A program made the position numbers and the translations under genes. Shown one piece after another: positions 45,813 to 56,870 of a stretch of 56,870 bases of DNA. The notes under the pieces are model-generated. The model searched no databases, was not told the origin of the DNA, and worked only from the letters and a program-made list of their open reading frames with translations. The first letter of the stretch is position 1; each line of letters starts with the position of its first letter. This stretch comes from Klebsormidium nitens (lineage: Eukaryota > Streptophyta > Klebsormidiophyceae > Klebsormidiales > Klebsormidiaceae): NCBI GenBank assembly GCA_000708835.1, contig DF237050.1, positions 1 through 56,870 on the forward strand, given 5' to 3'.

Positions 45813-48800
45813 ATGACGTCGTCTTTGGTCAGGGCTGGGCTGCAGTCTGGGCAGCTATCCCTTAGCAGCTCGCTTGGCCTCCAGCAGCAGACATGCCAGG
45901 GTGCGCCTCAGGCCGCGCTCGTGCGCATGTCTGCCACTCGGCGACCGAGGAGGAGCGCTCCTGCCAGGTCTCTGGAGTCCTTTTCAGGGATGCGGAAGGC
46001 GAGCGTTGTTGATGTCGCAGGGGCTAGGGGTGTACAGTCAGCAGACTTGAGAGCAGCGGTGGCTGCCTCCATGGAGGCTGTGCCTGTGGGGAGGCAGGCT
46101 GGCAGGCGGGGCGAGACAGTGGCCATGTTCGAGCGGTTCACAGAAAAGGCCATCAAGGTTATCATGCTAGCGCAGGAGGAGGCACGGAGGCTAGGGCATA
46201 ACTTTGTTGGAACAGAGCAGATCCTGCTGGGGTTGATTGGCGAGGGCACGGGGATTGCTGCGAAGGTGCTCAAGTCCCTGGGGGTCAACCTTAAGGAAGC
46301 CAGGGTGGAAGTGGAGAAGATCATCGGGCGGGGGAGTGGTTTCGTGGCCGTGGAAATTCCTTTCACTCCAAGGGCAAAGCGGGTGCTGGAGCTGTCCCTG
46401 GAAGAAGCACGCCAACTGGGTAAGCAACCTCCTAGCAATTGAGCAATTGTTATGAGCAGGCTTGATGGCCATCATCCTTGTTCAGAAAGACCATATCCGA
46501 TGCTTTAAGGGTCAAGAAAGTGGTGTGTCGGTGTTTTCTTCCCTGGCCATTACCAGGTGCACATGAGCAACCTACATTTTGCCCTTGAGCTTTTCTTTGC
46601 GTGATTTTTCGCAGTGTAGTCAAGCAATGCTGAGGCTGTTGGCGCCTCTAAGAGCCTCAGAAATGGACAAGAGCTTTGGAACTGGAAAAGAAGGGATTCA
46701 TTAGTAGTCTTCCTAAACTTGAAGCTCCCTGCCGAAGGAGTGTCTTCTGGATATCTGGTCGTGTCTGCTAAGGCAGGCAGTTTCTTAGGGTTGTCTGGGG
46801 CCACTTGTTGTGATTGTTTGCATTCATGGTGTACGTTAAGAATAATTGCTGAGAGTTTGCAATCTTGTTGCAGCAAGAGCACGCAGTGCTTTGCATTTTT
46901 GTCAGAGGTCAGAAGCAAAGACCTGTGAGTCCTCCTCCAGGGTCATGTATGCTTGAGCACCTTGAGATGTGCCTAGTATTGGCCACAGTTTCAGACTTTT
47001 TGAACACCATCCTTTGCAGGCCACAATTACATTGGGACCGAGCACTTGCTTCTTGGGCTGCTTAGAGAAGGGGAGGGCGTCGCTGCCAGAGTGCTGGAGA
47101 ACTTGGGAGCTGACCCTGGCAACATCAGGACACAGGTAGAGATCGGAACCCTTTGAAAAGAAGGTTCGAGACCAATTTGTCATGAGATTGCTACAAAACT
47201 GCTACACTGGTAATGGTTGATCTAGGCTTTTCGGGCGGTTGACTTTCTGGTGACTGTGTGGGCAGGATCTCTTCTAGAAGAGGCTTTGTTCGATCTTCAC
47301 ATATTGTGGCCCGTCTAGTTAGTGCTCAAGCTTCCTTGCAGCTTGATCAATTGCAGGGCCTTTGCTTTTGTAACACCAGGATTTGGTTTGTTGAGATTCA
47401 TATTAAGGGTAGCAATACCTCTTCTGGATGCAAGAATAGCACCAGTTTTGTTTGGTGCAAGAAAATGAGCACGGCGTCTGGCAGCTGACGTGATGCAGCT
47501 GCAGAACAGCGGCTTGCCTGCAAGCAGAGCTGTTGGCATCTCATCTGCAGTGCATCAGAGCAGCACAGCACTGTTTTTGTTTGTGCAGCGATGGTGAAAT
47601 TGGTGTTTGTTGTGCAGCGAAGATGAAAGTGGTGTTTGTTCTGCGATGACGAAAGTGGTGTTTGTTTGTGGAGCAATGATGAAAGTGGTGGTCAACTTTG
47701 CAGGAGCAAGTGGAGGTGGCGGGTTTTCAACTTGATTTGTACTCTGCAGGTCATCCGGATGGTTGGTGAGAGCGCTGAGCCCGCGGTTGGCGTGGGCGCC
47801 GGCGGCGTGTCTGGGAATACCAAGATGCCGACGCTGGAGGAATATGGCACAAACCTGACAAAGCTTGCTGAAGATGTGAGTTGTTGTTGTTTTCGCTGCA
47901 CATGTTCAGTTGCACAGCAGCTGCAGTACTTCTTTGTTCCTTTGAAATAGGGTCTCTTGCTGCAGAGTGGATGAAGAGTGGTCTAGAGTCGGGCACTGAA
48001 TACAGAATTGTTGATTATTATACAGTACGGCACAATGTGATGAAGTCTGTGGTAGGATGCAATGTGTTGCTGCTTCTGTTTCACTGGTCCCACTTTTGAA
48101 AGTGGCGCGGAAGGAAACTCTGGGGCTTTTTGGAGTGCAACACGTCCAGATGGCAAAAGAAGCACTAACGAGGACTCTCGTAGTTCGCTTCTTTGATGTT
48201 CTTGGCATTGAGCAATTCTGTGGCAGAAAGCTTTTTTGGTTCTTAGCGATGTACTAGCTGCTTTGCTTGGAGCAAGCACTTGGTACAGTTGTTCTCCAGC
48301 CATATGTTCCGCTCTGTATCTCTCTGCTGGCGCCTAGTATGCACTTCCTTGGTTGTGTAGGGTTTCTCTTTGAGCAGCTGTTAGACAAAAGTTAGGCACC
48401 TCTGCATCAGCAGATCGTTGTCACTACATTTCAACTACTAATTAGTCAAAGCTCGCCTTCAATTGTGCTTTTAGCTACCTTTTTCAATGCAGTATACTGT
48501 GGTGGAGTGTTTTCTGGTCACAGATGATCCATCCGCGCTGCACTTTTCCCTCACCTAAGTTACAAATGCCTACTGCACTATACGTTGCACTTCCTCTTAG
48601 CAAATCAAAACCCTCTTGCTTGCAGGGCAAGCTTGACCCTGTGGTAGGCAGGCAGCCCCAGATTGAGCGTGTCACCCAGATCCTCGGCAGGCGTACGAAG
48701 AACAACCCTTGCCTGATTGGCGAGCCCGGTGTCGGAAAGACCGCCATTGCTGAGGGGCTGGCTCAGAGGATTGCCTCAGGAGACGTTCCCGAGACAATTG

Positions 48801-51800
48801 AGGGCAAGAAGGTCATCACTTTGGACATGGGTCTGCTGGTGGCTGGTACAAAGTACCGAGGAGAGTTTGAGGAGCGGCTGAAGAAGCTGATGGAGGAGAT
48901 CAAGGCCGCGGATGACATCATCCTCGTGATTGATGAGGTGCACACGCTCATTGGTGCGGGTGCTGCAGAGGGCGCCATCGATGCGGCCAACATTCTGAAG
49001 CCCGCTCTGGCGCGTGGAGAGCTGCAGTGCATTGGTGCCACCACGCTGGACGAGTACCGGAAGCACATTGAGAAGGACCCTGCCCTGGAGCGGCGGTTCC
49101 AGCCTGTGACAGTGAGATTACTCAAACGATTATTTGTTGGATGGATTTTGGAACATGTCAAGCAACGAGTTTGGAGAAGGTCATTGCTGACAGGCGATGA
49201 TGTACATAACATTCTGCGGCAATTTTGTTCCTGGGAAGGAGCTGGTGGTTGCCTTACAGGCTTTTATCCATCTGGTCGTGTAGTCTCGCCAGAGATGGAA
49301 CGTTATCAGCGCTTTAGGTTGCATGAGCTGCAAAATGTAGACAAAGGAAACATACAAGCGGCAAGAAATTTCGATAAGTGAGACTTGTACTCAAAGCTTT
49401 TTTTCTTTCACAGGTTCCCGAGCCGTCTGTGGAGGAGACAGTGGAGATCCTGAAGGGCCTGCGCGAGCGGTACGAGATTCATCACAAGCTGCGCTACACC
49501 GACGAGGCGCTTGCCGCCGCCGCGCAGCTCTCCTACCAGTACATCAGCGACCGTTTCCTGCCCGACAAGGCCATCGACCTCATCGACGAGGCTGGGTCCC
49601 GCGTGCGCCTGCAGCATGCACAGCTTCCCGAGGAAGCGCGCGAGCTCGATAAGCAGCTCCGTGCGCTGACCAAGGAAAAGAACGACTCTGTGCGTGACCA
49701 GGACTTTGAGAAGGCGGGCGAGCTGCGGGACAAGGAGATGGAGCTAAAGACGCAGATTGCAAACATCATTGAGAAGAGCAAGGAGGGGCAGAAGGCGGAG
49801 CTGGAGGCTGGGGATACCGGCCCGATGGTGACGGAGGCGGACATTCAGAAGATCGTGGCGGCGTGGACGGGCATCCCTGTGGAGAAGGTGTCGGCGGACG
49901 AGGGCGACAGGCTGATGAAGATGGAGGTGAGGGGTTGTGAAGTTGGAGGCAGACTTCCGCTTGACACTTAGTATCTCGTGCAGTAGAGTTGTGTGCAGCT
50001 GTGTGTGGAGGGTTGGTTCCGTTTTTGGTCCTTGGGTATAGGACAATGAGGCGCGTTTCTGACTGGATGCCATGTGTGGTTGCTGAGACAACTACGAGTT
50101 CTCGAGGCTTCTTGAGGCACTGCTTCTGAATGTCAGGTTGCTCTGCTCAAAATTGTGACGGGTATTATTTTTGCAGATCTTTGTGCTGAAGCTTTTGTCC
50201 TCTGTTTGTGCAGGGAACGCTTCACCAGAGGGTCATTGGTCAGGACGAGGCCGTGAAGGCTATTTCTCGTGCCATCCGGCGTGCGCGTGTGGGTCTCAAG
50301 AACCCCAACCGGCCCATTGCCAGCTTTATCTTCTCTGGGCCTACTGGTAAGTGCTTGCATATAAGGTGACCGGTCTAGTCTGCGTGCAGCATCACAAATT
50401 GAGTGACTGCTTTGAGGACGTTGTACGTGCCAGCTTTGGTTAGGCTTTGCAAAATGAATCTAGTGCTCGCATGTCTATGTCATGCTCCATTCCTACCTCA
50501 TGCTCTAGGGCGTTGCCAGCGGTCTCTTGTGGTCAGAACCAAAACAGTCTATTCTTCTGCTATTGCTTAGAAACCGAAGGCTCAGCCTGCCCTTCTTTTG
50601 TATCAAAACACAAGCATGGCTTACACCTGCGTCATACACTGCCAGGTGTCGGAAAGTCCGAGCTGGCCAAGTCCTTGGCCTCTTACTACTTCGGGTCAGA
50701 GGAGGCGATGGTGCGTCTCGACATGTCCGAGTTCATGGAGCGGCACACGGTGTCCAAGCTGATTGGGTCCCCCCCCGGTTACGTTGGCTACAGCGAGGGC
50801 GGCCAGCTCACGGAGGCGGTCCGGCGGCGACCATACACCGTCGTGCTGTTCGATGAGATTGAGAAGGCGCATCCCGATGTGTTCAACATGATGCTTCAGG
50901 TGGGTGCTCGGAAGTTTGGATGGGAATCCATTTATCGAAGAGCGTGGCAGGAGAGTGGGACCAAGCTGGCAAGGATGGATTACAAAGATGTGCATCCAAG
51001 TCTGCAATATCAAGGCCGGTTCGTGTATCCGAGAATGTCGATGGGTGTTCGGCTTTCAGATGACAACTAAGGACGTTTCTCAAACCTTTCACACAACTAA
51101 ATAGTGAAAAGCGATAAATAGTGAAAGCGACAAGTCGACCCTCGCTGTTTGCAACATTGCTGAGGAGGAGAGATAGGTCAAGTTCGTGAGTCCTATTGAT
51201 TTTCTGACTTCGCTGTTTTTAGAGGGACGGTGAGCTCACTGTTGAATCTGCTGCCTGCAGATTCTCGAAGACGGGCGGTTGACGGACTCGAAGGGGCGGA
51301 CTGTGGACTTCAAGAACACGCTGCTGATCATGACCTCCAACGTGGGCAGCAGCGTCATTGAGAAGGGCGGCGGTGGCCTCGGCTTCCAGCTGGACAGCGA
51401 CCCCGTCGACAGCAGCTACAACAGGATTAAGAACCTGGTAAGCTTGGCACTTGTCTTGTTTGATTGCTCGACCTCGCTTGTCATCTTTTCAATGTAACGT
51501 CATCATTTGCAGTCTGTGGGATTCTCTGACGGGATGAGAATTCAAAGAGTTAGAAAGAGTTGGTTTTGTCCATCATTCGTTGATGATTTGAACAATGATT
51601 TGAACGATGAAAGAAAGCAAAGCTCTTCAGACTGAGGGAAGAAAAGCCATATGAGAGGGTGGTGTTGTGTTTTGTGGTGGTGGATGTGCTTGAGAGCTTG
51701 TTTTTTAAGAGCTCCACACATGGCCCCTGTTACCTAAGAGATCTGGTCTCGTTTCCTTTCTATTCCTGCGGGTTGCTTAGCGTCTATCTGGCCTGATAGA

Positions 51801-52669
51801 AGATTCAGTATCTTGCAACATGAAATGCACACTCTGACGTGTCGTTGCCTGGTGCTTCTGCAGGTGAACGAGGAGCTGAAGCAGTACTTCCGGCCCGAGT
51901 TCCTGAATCGGCTGGACGAGATCATCGTGTTCAGGCAGCTCACCAAGCTGGAGGTCAAGGAGATTGCCACCATTATGCTCAAGGAGGTCTTCGGCCGCCT
52001 TGAAAAGAAGGGCATTGACCTCCAGGTAAGCCTCCTGAAAATCTGTGACTCCAGCTTGTAGCGCGCCCTTCTTCTTGCGGAGGGATCGAAGCCCGATCAT
52101 GCGTTAATTTGCAGAGGGAACCGACGTACGATTGGGGCTTCTGCAGTTCGTTAGTGGCCTGTGAATAATGGACTTGTGCAGGCCAGCTGTGGGTTTGGAA
52201 GGGTCACTTGCATTTCCGGAGTTTTCCTGGAGGAGGCACGAGTTTACGACTCTGTAGAGAAGAGTCGTCAGTCGTCCTCAAGATATGCTTCGAGCGTACG
52301 TTTCTCCTTTCCCTTCTTCCAAGTCGCACCCCTACGGCCTGATCTGGCATTCTCCAATTGCGACCCCCAATGTGCGCGTCAGCAAGCGCAAGCACTTACT
52401 GATTTCTACTGGTGCAGGTCACGGAGAGGTTCCAGGACCGCGTTGTAGATGAGGGGTACAGCCCCAGCTACGGAGCCCGGCCGCTGAGGCGTGCAATCAT
52501 GCGACTGCTGGAAGACAGCATGGCGGAGAGGATGCTTTCCGGCGAGATTAAGGAGGGCGACTCCGCCATCATCGATGTTGACGCCAGCGGAAACATCACG
52601 GTGCTCAACGGCAGCACTGGCACCGCCTCCACCATCGAAGTAGATTCACAGCCTGCTGGCATCGCATAA
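45813..52669 (+). CDS. CLPC: ClpC, plastid Hsp100/AAA+ chaperone of the Clp protease
   Basis: ClpC unfolds stromal proteins and feeds them to the ClpPR protease; it also associates with the inner-envelope import machinery. Exons: 45813-46419, 47020-47135, 47750-47875, 48626-49111, 49414-49926, 50214-50346, 50646-50899, 51261-51437, 51864-52025 and 52418-52669, all in phase: 941 residues (Arabidopsis ClpC1 is about 930). Residues 1 to about 100 are a Ser/Arg-rich transit peptide. The Clp N-domain follows ([39 protein letters not shown]). First AAA+ module: Walker [15 protein letters not shown], Walker [13 protein letters not shown]. The middle domain contains the UVR-like segment [13 protein letters not shown]. 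Second module: Walker [13 protein letters not shown], Walker [17 protein letters not shown]-terminal hallmarks are [17 protein letters not shown] and [20 protein letters not shown]. The ClpP-docking loop reads GGGGLGF. Intron 2 contains a minisatellite. Confidence 0.97.
47576..47690 (+). repeat. Minisatellite in ClpC intron 2
   Basis: About four imperfect direct repeats of 26-30 bp (47576-47605, 47606-47634, 47635-47660 and 47661-47690) share TTTGTT, a GTGCAGCGA-type block and GATGAAAGTGGTG. The array ends 59 bp before the exon 3 acceptor. Two units contain GTGCAG, which resembles a splice acceptor. Confidence 0.8.
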
Positions 52670-54730
52670 GGTCGAAGAGCCCACTAGCGATAATACTTTT
52701 GCACGGGCAGGCTAGGTTAGCGCACTGGAAAAGAGCGGGTGTCTGGGCGGTTGGTCTGTAATAAGGGCATGTTAGCTTGGTCTGCCCGTGCTCATTGCGA
52801 GGGGGACGATTGATATCCATTCTTGACAACTTTCAAAACAGCAAATCTGACTGGATGGCATAGGAGTCTTGAAGGACGTCCAAGGTAGTTGTGCAATATG
52901 TAGTTTATGGAGCGTGACCATTGAAACCACGTCTTCTTGTTGGACCGATTTGCGCCTTATGCCAAGGGTACTTTATAACATGTCAGTGCTTGGGCTGGAA
53001 TTCGTGGGCGGTTTTCATGCAAAATGGAATCGTTCTTGTCGTTGATAACATACCTTACAGGTGTGCCCTGCATCTTCGACCCAACATATACCCTTTCAGG
53101 ATGTTGGTCATAAGATATGACGGTCGATTCACAACCAGTATTGTCGGTGAAAGATTGTTTCAATACTTTCAGCACTTTCGTTGAAGCCGGAGGCTACATA
53201 TACAATGGCCAATGCTGAGGCTTTCCCAAGCCGGCTGGACTGGAGCTGTTTACATGCATGTGCATCAGTGAGACCTGCTTGCAGACGTCAATAGCTCATA
53301 TACGTAGTCCAAAACACAATAAGAAAGATATATGACCTCGTGGTCTGTATACCTGATAGTTACTCAAGAAGAGTGACAAAAGCAGTCATGCAAGCTCGGC
53401 AAACCCGCCCAGCTTGTCTGGGGATAGCTGGGCCACCGTGCTCTTTCATTACGGTCGGACGATTGCTTCGTGTCTGCTTGTGTCCATCAAAGAGGAGTCG
53501 GTACGCACTCTTACCTTCTCAATGCGCGCGCATGGTCAGGGCGCTGCAAAGAGCAAGCTATTCGATGCACAACGACTACAGTAAGTTTTGTCATGCAGTT
53601 ACGTCAGCCAGACTCCACTGCCACGGGTTTCAGTGTTTAAAATTGACGGATTGACGGGATGACAGATCCATGGACTGCTCAAGACTCGGAGTCTTTCAAA
53701 ACTGGTCAAGCCGGTGACCCGGGACCAGCTTACCTGATAGCACTTGCTTGTTGGATGTTCTACATGTGCTCTCCTCGAGATTGAGCTCGGGCCGCCGTTG
53801 TCTATCGCCAAGAAGCCGCGGAGCAAGCTCGGCTCTCGTGGGAGGGGTTCCCTTTTTCCTGGGTCCAGCGTTGCGGCAGAAGCAAACCAGAAGAAAGGGT
53901 CACACAATTTGAAAAAGAGCTCTGCATCAGATGCGGTCCCCGAGATGGAGGGCCAGACGAGTTAGGGCCCTGGATCCTTCTCAGGTCTTAATGAAATATC
54001 GACGCAAGTACAGCACGTGACGGGCAATCCTTTAGCTGGTCATTGCTGGTAAGCGTTGCATCGAACCTATTTGACCTTCCCACCGTCAACTAAAGGGATT
54101 TTCTTGGAAGCAAATGCCAAAGATCGGCCTAATTCTAATCTGAACTCCCCAGTCCTTTGGAAACCTTTTGGACCTTGGAGCTCGGGATGGTTTTTGTGAC
54201 CCGCAGTAGCGATCTTGATTTCTGCTCTTCTATTGGTCTGATCCAGTTTAGGAAAGACTCCGGCCCGTCTTTAAGTGCAACTGGTGAAGCAGCGAATGGG
54301 GCATTTTGGAAATACAGCATGTACATGTAAAGGCGACAAATTCGAAATTCTGATGACGAGCATCATCGGCTCAAATCATCAGAAGCTGCTATTACAGGTT
54401 AATGCCTCAACAGGCAAGCTTTCATCGAGTCTCCGTGAAGCAATGTACAGTATACGTGAAGCAAGCTTGCTGATCTTGTTTGACTGCCATGGAGCATTGC
54501 GATGTGACCGTCTAAAAGTGTCCACCCCACGAAAAAAGTGCCCCTTAACGCGTCATTCAACTTAGGCGACTAAATTCGTCCCTCTTTTTTCCTCTGAGGT
54601 GTTCTCCGCAACGGCTCGCTTTCTTGACACTGCTCTTCCTGAGCATTGCATGGCTCGGTTCGAGAAAGCCCAATCTGTTTCCCCAATTGTTTGCAGATAT
54701 TTGTTAAGAGAGTCCGCTGCTTTTCGCACC
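52670..54730. other. Intergenic spacer, ClpC to RDR
   Basis: It holds the ClpC 3' UTR and the presumed RDR promoter and 5' UTR. Short ORFs (for example at 53744-53965) have no recognisable relatives and no neighbouring splice structure. I see no RNA gene or repeat. Confidence 0.45.
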
Positions 54731-56756
54731 ATGGCTGCAAATTCGGTCTTCGTCGGAGGCGTGCCGCCCATGTGCGCGAGCTCTGAGCTCGCGCTGAGCA
54801 TTGTCCAGGCAATCCGCACAACCACCGGGCTCAAACCCAAAGAGTGCACGGCGCCCGAGCCGAAATTACCTGGCCGCGCGCGCTTTGCTTTCGTCACCTT
54901 TCGATCCGAAGAAGAAGCGCGCGAGTGCATCCGCTACGACCAGCACATCTACCTCGGGGGCGTGTCTCTGACGGTCAGGGCTCGCCGGAACGGAACGAGG
55001 CGAACGGAAACGGAAGAGGACAAAGTGAGACTAGACAGGGGGGTGCGGCTGGAGATGGGACATCTGACGGGTCCGAGAGAGGTTTGCGTGACGTGGAAAG
55101 CGAACGGAACGGACGGAACGGACGGATTGAAAGGGGCGCCCAAGGAAGTGGCTCTCGAAGCAGACTTTTCCGCCAGAAGATTGAGTCTGGTCGTGCGTTG
55201 CGCGGATCACGACCGGGGCTCGTCAACCGGGGAAGAACCAGAACCAACATCCCCCTTAGAGGAGGTTTTGGGACGGTTGCTCCATTCCGGGAAGAGAAGC
55301 CGGTCGGAATACAGATGGAGTTTCTCTTCCGTGATATTTCGGACGTCAGAGAGATAATGGGCCAACGGTCGGGGCAATGGAGGGCCGCCGTCGAAGGACT
55401 GATTATCGACGTCAGGAGCCCCCCCCGGTGTTTCTTCAGACTGGAAGCGGATTTAGACCCCCTAGTAGGGTACGTTTGCAGCGGCACTGGCAGCAGCCCA
55501 CAGGCTTCCACGTGGCGGGAGGAAGACGAATGGTCCAGGACCGTCGATTTCACGGGCAACGACAGCATCGGACGGTCGTTCTGCTACGTCCTCTTCTTCC
55601 CTAACGACGAGACCAACCGAAAGATTGCCCGGGAGTTGTGTCGAGGGTTCGGCCGCTTCCATCTTTTGCGACACGCGGTCTCTCTTGACCAGCTCATTAT
55701 GCGCGAGTGGGAGCACTGCAGGCGGGGCGCGGTCCAAACCCCGGAGGTTTCGTCGTTTCCGACAGTGCACGGCATCCGCGGCGTTCTGTTTCACCTCATG
55801 TTTCAGGTAAATTCAAATGCTCTGGGCTGCTTGCTTTTTGAATTGTTCCTATTTCTCCTGTATCTGCCTGGTCTTTTGCCTTCTGAGATTGATACAAACT
55901 GTGACAATGAAAGTTCATCTAAGAATTTCATGGGAGCCCATGCCACAACCATGGAATCGATTCTCAAAGCGACGGACACCTTTTTGAACAGTTTCCCTGA
56001 TTCGGCTGAGCGCTAGATTGGTCGTTTGTTACGAAGCATCTGTTCTAAGCGAAGCATATGCCTCATATGGTACTGAGGCATGAACCTTTGACCTTATTCT
56101 AGTATGTAATGATTTGTAGCACCCGTTTGGAAGAATCGGCCATTCAAGGCAAACTTATTTCCTCTCGCGAACCCCGAAATCCAGCGCAAGAGAGCCATCA
56201 CTCCACCTCAAAAGCGAGTCTCAAAATTCACAAGGAACGCCAATTGCAGCCACCCAATCTTTTTCTCGCATACAGGTGCAACAGCTTGTGCAACACGGGG
56301 TGGTTGCCGAGAGCGCGCTCGCACGCGACGCGCGCTTCTACGCGCAGCTCCTCCCCGCCTCGTGTTTTGAGGAACAGATCGCGGAGCGCGCGCTCAAAGA
56401 GATGGTGGGTAGTTCCGCCTACATTTTCCGCCCGGCGGAACGGCTCTCAGAGATCCGCCGGAAGCTCCGGAGGGGTGCACAACGACCGGTCGCTCTGCTC
56501 GACAAACCTGCCCCCGTCGCTCGTTTCCGTCAGGCGGTTAGAGGTAACCCCGACCAAGGTTTACTGCTTGGGGCCAGAAACCGGGTTAGCAAACCGGGTT
56601 ACTCGGAAGCTGGGTGGGGCCGACCAGTTGATGCGTGTCACGTTCCGAGACGAGGGCGGTGGACAGCTGTCATCCCGAGCGTTGCAGTCAGACGAGTCCG
56701 AAGATAAGTGGAGCGATGGGGGAGCGATGTGTACCATCGTATCGAAGCTTTCCTGA
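54731..56756 (+). CDS. RDR: RNA-dependent RNA polymerase (RDR1/2/6 type), N-terminal part, frame-disrupted
   Basis: Plant RDRs copy RNA into double strands for small-RNA silencing. The likely start is the ATG at 54731 (MAANSVFVGG), in a CACCATGG context. An N-terminal RRM-like domain follows (FVGGVPPMC, ARFAFVTFRSEEEARECI). Further family motifs are IQMEFLFRDISDVREIMG, PPRCFFRLEADLDP, TVHGIRGVLFHLMFQ and, after the intron, VVAESALARDARFYA and the strongly diagnostic VRRLEVTPTKVYCLGPETG plus ANRVTRKL and LMRVTFRDE. Exon 1 ends at 55806 and exon 2 starts at 56276 in matching phase. Within exon 1 the frame must change between about 55200 and 55310, and within exon 2 between about 56450 and 56500; no adequate intron explains either. 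The gene is therefore a pseudogene or the sequence has indel errors. The catalytic domain lies beyond the right edge or is absent. This is a cellular gene, not viral. Confidence 0.8.
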
Positions 56757-56764
56757 GGGACGGC

Positions 56765-56850
56765 TTTGTTAGAAGTATTTGCGCACTGCCACTCGGGCTA
56801 CACTGGCGCCAGTGTAGCCCGAGTGGCAGTGCGCAAATACTTCTAACAAA
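56765..56850. repeat. Perfect 86-bp palindrome without spacer
   Basis: Two 43-base arms (56765-56807 and 56808-56850) are exact reverse complements with no loop; the centre is CACTGGC|GCCAGTG. The next flanking bases do not pair. It lies 20 bp from the right edge, just after the disrupted RDR exon. Perfect spacerless palindromes are unstable in cells and are often made by fold-back sequencing reads or assembly joins, so an artefact is likely. A real hairpin or transposon end is the alternative. Confidence 0.9.
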
Positions 56851-56870
56851 ACTGCGGCGACCGGACTGGG

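Noticed and set aside
45908-46438. 176-codon minus-strand ORF in ClpC exon 1
   Set aside because: Antisense to the transit peptide and N-domain of ClpC, which is certain.
55190-55313. A GTGCGT...ATACAG intron to explain the first RDR frame change
   Set aside because: It would restore phase but delete about 40 coding-like residues between SLVV and MEFLF that the family normally has in some form; kept only as a weak alternative to an indel.
56404-56449. A 46-bp GTGGGT...CTCAG intron to explain the second RDR frame change
   Set aside because: Too short for the introns seen here, and it would remove a segment (VGSSAYIFRP) that fits the family pattern.

Overview
The window is nuclear DNA from a green-lineage eukaryote. 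All seven recognisable genes are split by introns of about 0.1-1.1 kb, exons are GC-rich, and introns and spacers are AT-richer. The gene content is plant-like: a LIKE EARLY STARVATION starch protein, an ETO1/EOL-type BTB-TPR protein, plastid ClpC, plastid argininosuccinate synthase and a plant-type RNA-dependent RNA polymerase. Compact intron-rich genes with basal-looking versions of land-plant families suggest a streptophyte alga (a Klebsormidium-like charophyte is my best guess) or a bryophyte. That placement is inference. I saw no rRNA, tRNA, CRISPR or intact transposon.

Layout: 1-412 (-) is the 5' end of an unrecognised gene running off the left edge. 1743-6950 (+) is LESV in 7 exons. 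8483-16808 (+) is an ETO1-like gene in 13 exons. 19064-21723 and 23582-26242 (+) are a tandem pair of MYND-finger genes of 4 exons each, about 4.52 kb apart. 28566-36905 (-) is a 13-exon gene for a 1448-residue protein joining ankyrin repeats, a CCCH finger, an RRM, a LOTUS/OST-HTH domain and a RING finger. 39529-44933 (-) is argininosuccinate synthase in 11 exons. 45813-52669 (+) is ClpC in 10 exons. 54731 to beyond 56756 (+) is the N-terminal part of an RDR with two unexplained frame changes, followed by a perfect 86-bp palindrome near the right end. For every gene except the partial left one and the RDR, the proposed exons join with consistent phase into one open frame.

Functionally this is an ordinary mosaic, not an operon-like system. 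Three genes encode plastid proteins (LESV in starch granule biology, ASS in arginine synthesis, ClpC in stromal protein quality control). ASS and ClpC are divergently transcribed from an 879-bp spacer and could share regulation. The ETO1-like protein and the LOTUS/RING protein are both candidate ubiquitin-ligase components, the latter aimed at RNA-protein complexes.

The most unusual items are the five-module ANK-CCCH-RRM-LOTUS-RING protein (with a GC-AG intron), a large acidic insert inside the BTB fold of the ETO1-like protein, a decayed 81-bp duplication that creates a decoy splice acceptor in the same gene, the tandem MYND family with an unrecognised N-terminal domain, and the frame-disrupted RDR next to a palindrome.
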